Positions 12,437 through 13,073 of a stretch of 13,073 nt of DNA are shown in pieces. The notes under the pieces were generated by a model, which saw only the letters and a program-made list of their open reading frames with translations, searched no databases and was not told the origin of the DNA. The stretch is taken from positions 1-13,073 of the forward strand of contig DXSD01000055.1 of NCBI GenBank assembly GCA_019410665.1, read 5' to 3'. Source of the DNA: Fusobacterium sp. GTDB taxonomy: Bacteria; Fusobacteriota; Fusobacteriia; Fusobacteriales; Fusobacteriaceae. A program made the position numbers and the translations under genes. Positions within the stretch are counted from its first letter, which is position 1. Every line of letters starts with the position of its first letter.

Positions 12437-13073
12437 TTAAAAAATTTCTCCAAATAGGTTTATCTTTTCATATTCTTCAGGAGTGTCTACATCCATAAAC
12501 TCCATTTTATTTTCAAAGTCTACAAAAGATAGAAGAGGGGATCTCTTTATAATTTTTTTACCACCAGTATCTCCTTCTAAGATTAGAAGTTCTTTCTTTT
12601 TATTTTCAGGGAAAAATACTGGAGAAAAATTTTCTCCCTCTATACGGGGAATAGTAATGTAATTATATTTTTGGAAATTATAAAATAGTTTTAAAATTGT
12701 CTCTTTTCTAAGAAGTGGTTGATCTCCAGTAAAAAAAACAACTCCTTCTCCAAGAGAATTTCTTACTCCTAATTTTATACTTTCACTTTGACCAAGTTGA
12801 GCTTTTGTATTTTCTAAATAAGTGAAGTTATACTGTTTAGCTAAATCTTTAACCCATTCCTCCCTTCCACATACATATGTTCCATAAAAAGGGAGAAGAG
12901 ATATTTTTTCCAGAGTGTAATCTAAAAGAGTAGTATCTCTATATGGAAGTTTTAATTTGTTATTTCCCATTCTTTTAGAGTAGCCAGAAGCCATAATTAT
13001 AGCATCAGTGGGGATAAATTTAAAAGTATTATTTTCAATTAATGATCCTAAAACAAAATTAAAATTTTTATAT
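12437..13073 (-). CDS. MobA/MocA-like nucleotidyltransferase domain, N-terminal part beyond the window
   Basis: Probably a molybdenum cofactor cytidylyl- or guanylyltransferase-type enzyme. Visible motifs are DAIIMASGYSKRMGNNKLKL (nucleotide-binding loop with Arg and Lys), GQSESIKLG, FFTGDQPLL (the metal-binding GDqP motif), FSPVFFP, EGDTGGKKII and a terminal DVDTPEEYEKI. The frame stays open to the right edge: 26 more codons precede the Met at 12994, and none of them is ATG, GTG or TTG. That Met lies inside the LA/MASG motif, so it is internal and the gene is cut by the window edge. The extra residues (FVLGSLIENNTFKFIPT directly before DAII) suggest an additional N-terminal domain, perhaps of the YqeC type that accompanies selenium-dependent molybdenum hydroxylases; that part is inference. 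The stop is 14 bases from the shared terminator. Confidence 0.8.
   Translation of the reverse strand, partial: YKNFNFVLGSLIENNTFKFIPTDAIIMASGYSKRMGNNKLKLPYRDTTLLDYTLEKISLLPFYGTYVCGREEWVKDLAKQYNFTYLENTKAQLGQSESIKLGVRNSLGEGVVFFTGDQPLLRKETILKLFYNFQKYNYITIPRIEGENFSPVFFPENKKKELLILEGDTGGKKIIKRSPLLSFVDFENKMEFMDVDTPEEYEKINLFGEIF

Overview
The window is very AT-rich with strong purine-rich ribosome binding sites. Its gene content (a type III glutamine synthetase, a glutaminase next to an AGCS-type symporter, a SAM-I riboswitch in front of a methionine importer, an Enzyme I gene upstream of the HPr gene, and ispH directly coupled to ribosomal protein S1) suggests an anaerobe of the Fusobacterium type. 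A clostridial-type host cannot be excluded from the sequence alone. No tRNA, rRNA, CRISPR array, transposase or prophage gene was seen; nearly all of the window is core metabolism.

Left part, plus strand (1-2400): a glutaminase gene and an AGCS family sodium:amino acid symporter form a tight pair, probably importing glutamine and deamidating it to glutamate and ammonia. A non-coding stretch follows (2401-2695). Most of it is one long imperfect palindrome of about 220 bp, which looks like a miniature mobile or palindromic element, followed by a separate perfect 14-bp hairpin beside the end of metQ.

Middle, minus strand (2696-7493): metN-metI-metQ encode a complete methionine ABC importer. It is preceded by a promoter, a SAM-I (S-box) aptamer and an intrinsic terminator. 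Upstream lies a 704-residue type III glutamine synthetase, whose stop codon is only 9 bases from the metN -35 box. Glutamine breakdown and synthesis genes therefore flank the methionine importer.

Right part, plus strand (7751-12265): from a good sigma70-type promoter run ptsI, ptsH, ispH and rpsA with gaps of 14 and 2 bases and a 1-base overlap, ending near a perfect 15-bp bidirectional terminator. This joins the general PTS phosphorelay to the last step of the MEP isoprenoid pathway and to ribosomal protein S1. On the minus strand, a MobA/MocA-like nucleotidyltransferase runs off the right edge. It has no possible start codon inside the window, so it is the C-terminal part of a longer, perhaps two-domain, protein.

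I did not find a clearly new multi-gene system. The most rewarding items are the long palindromic element, the unusual pairing options of the SAM-I leader, the ispH/rpsA junction at a G5 run, the cysteine-free MetQ, and the extended MocA-like protein.
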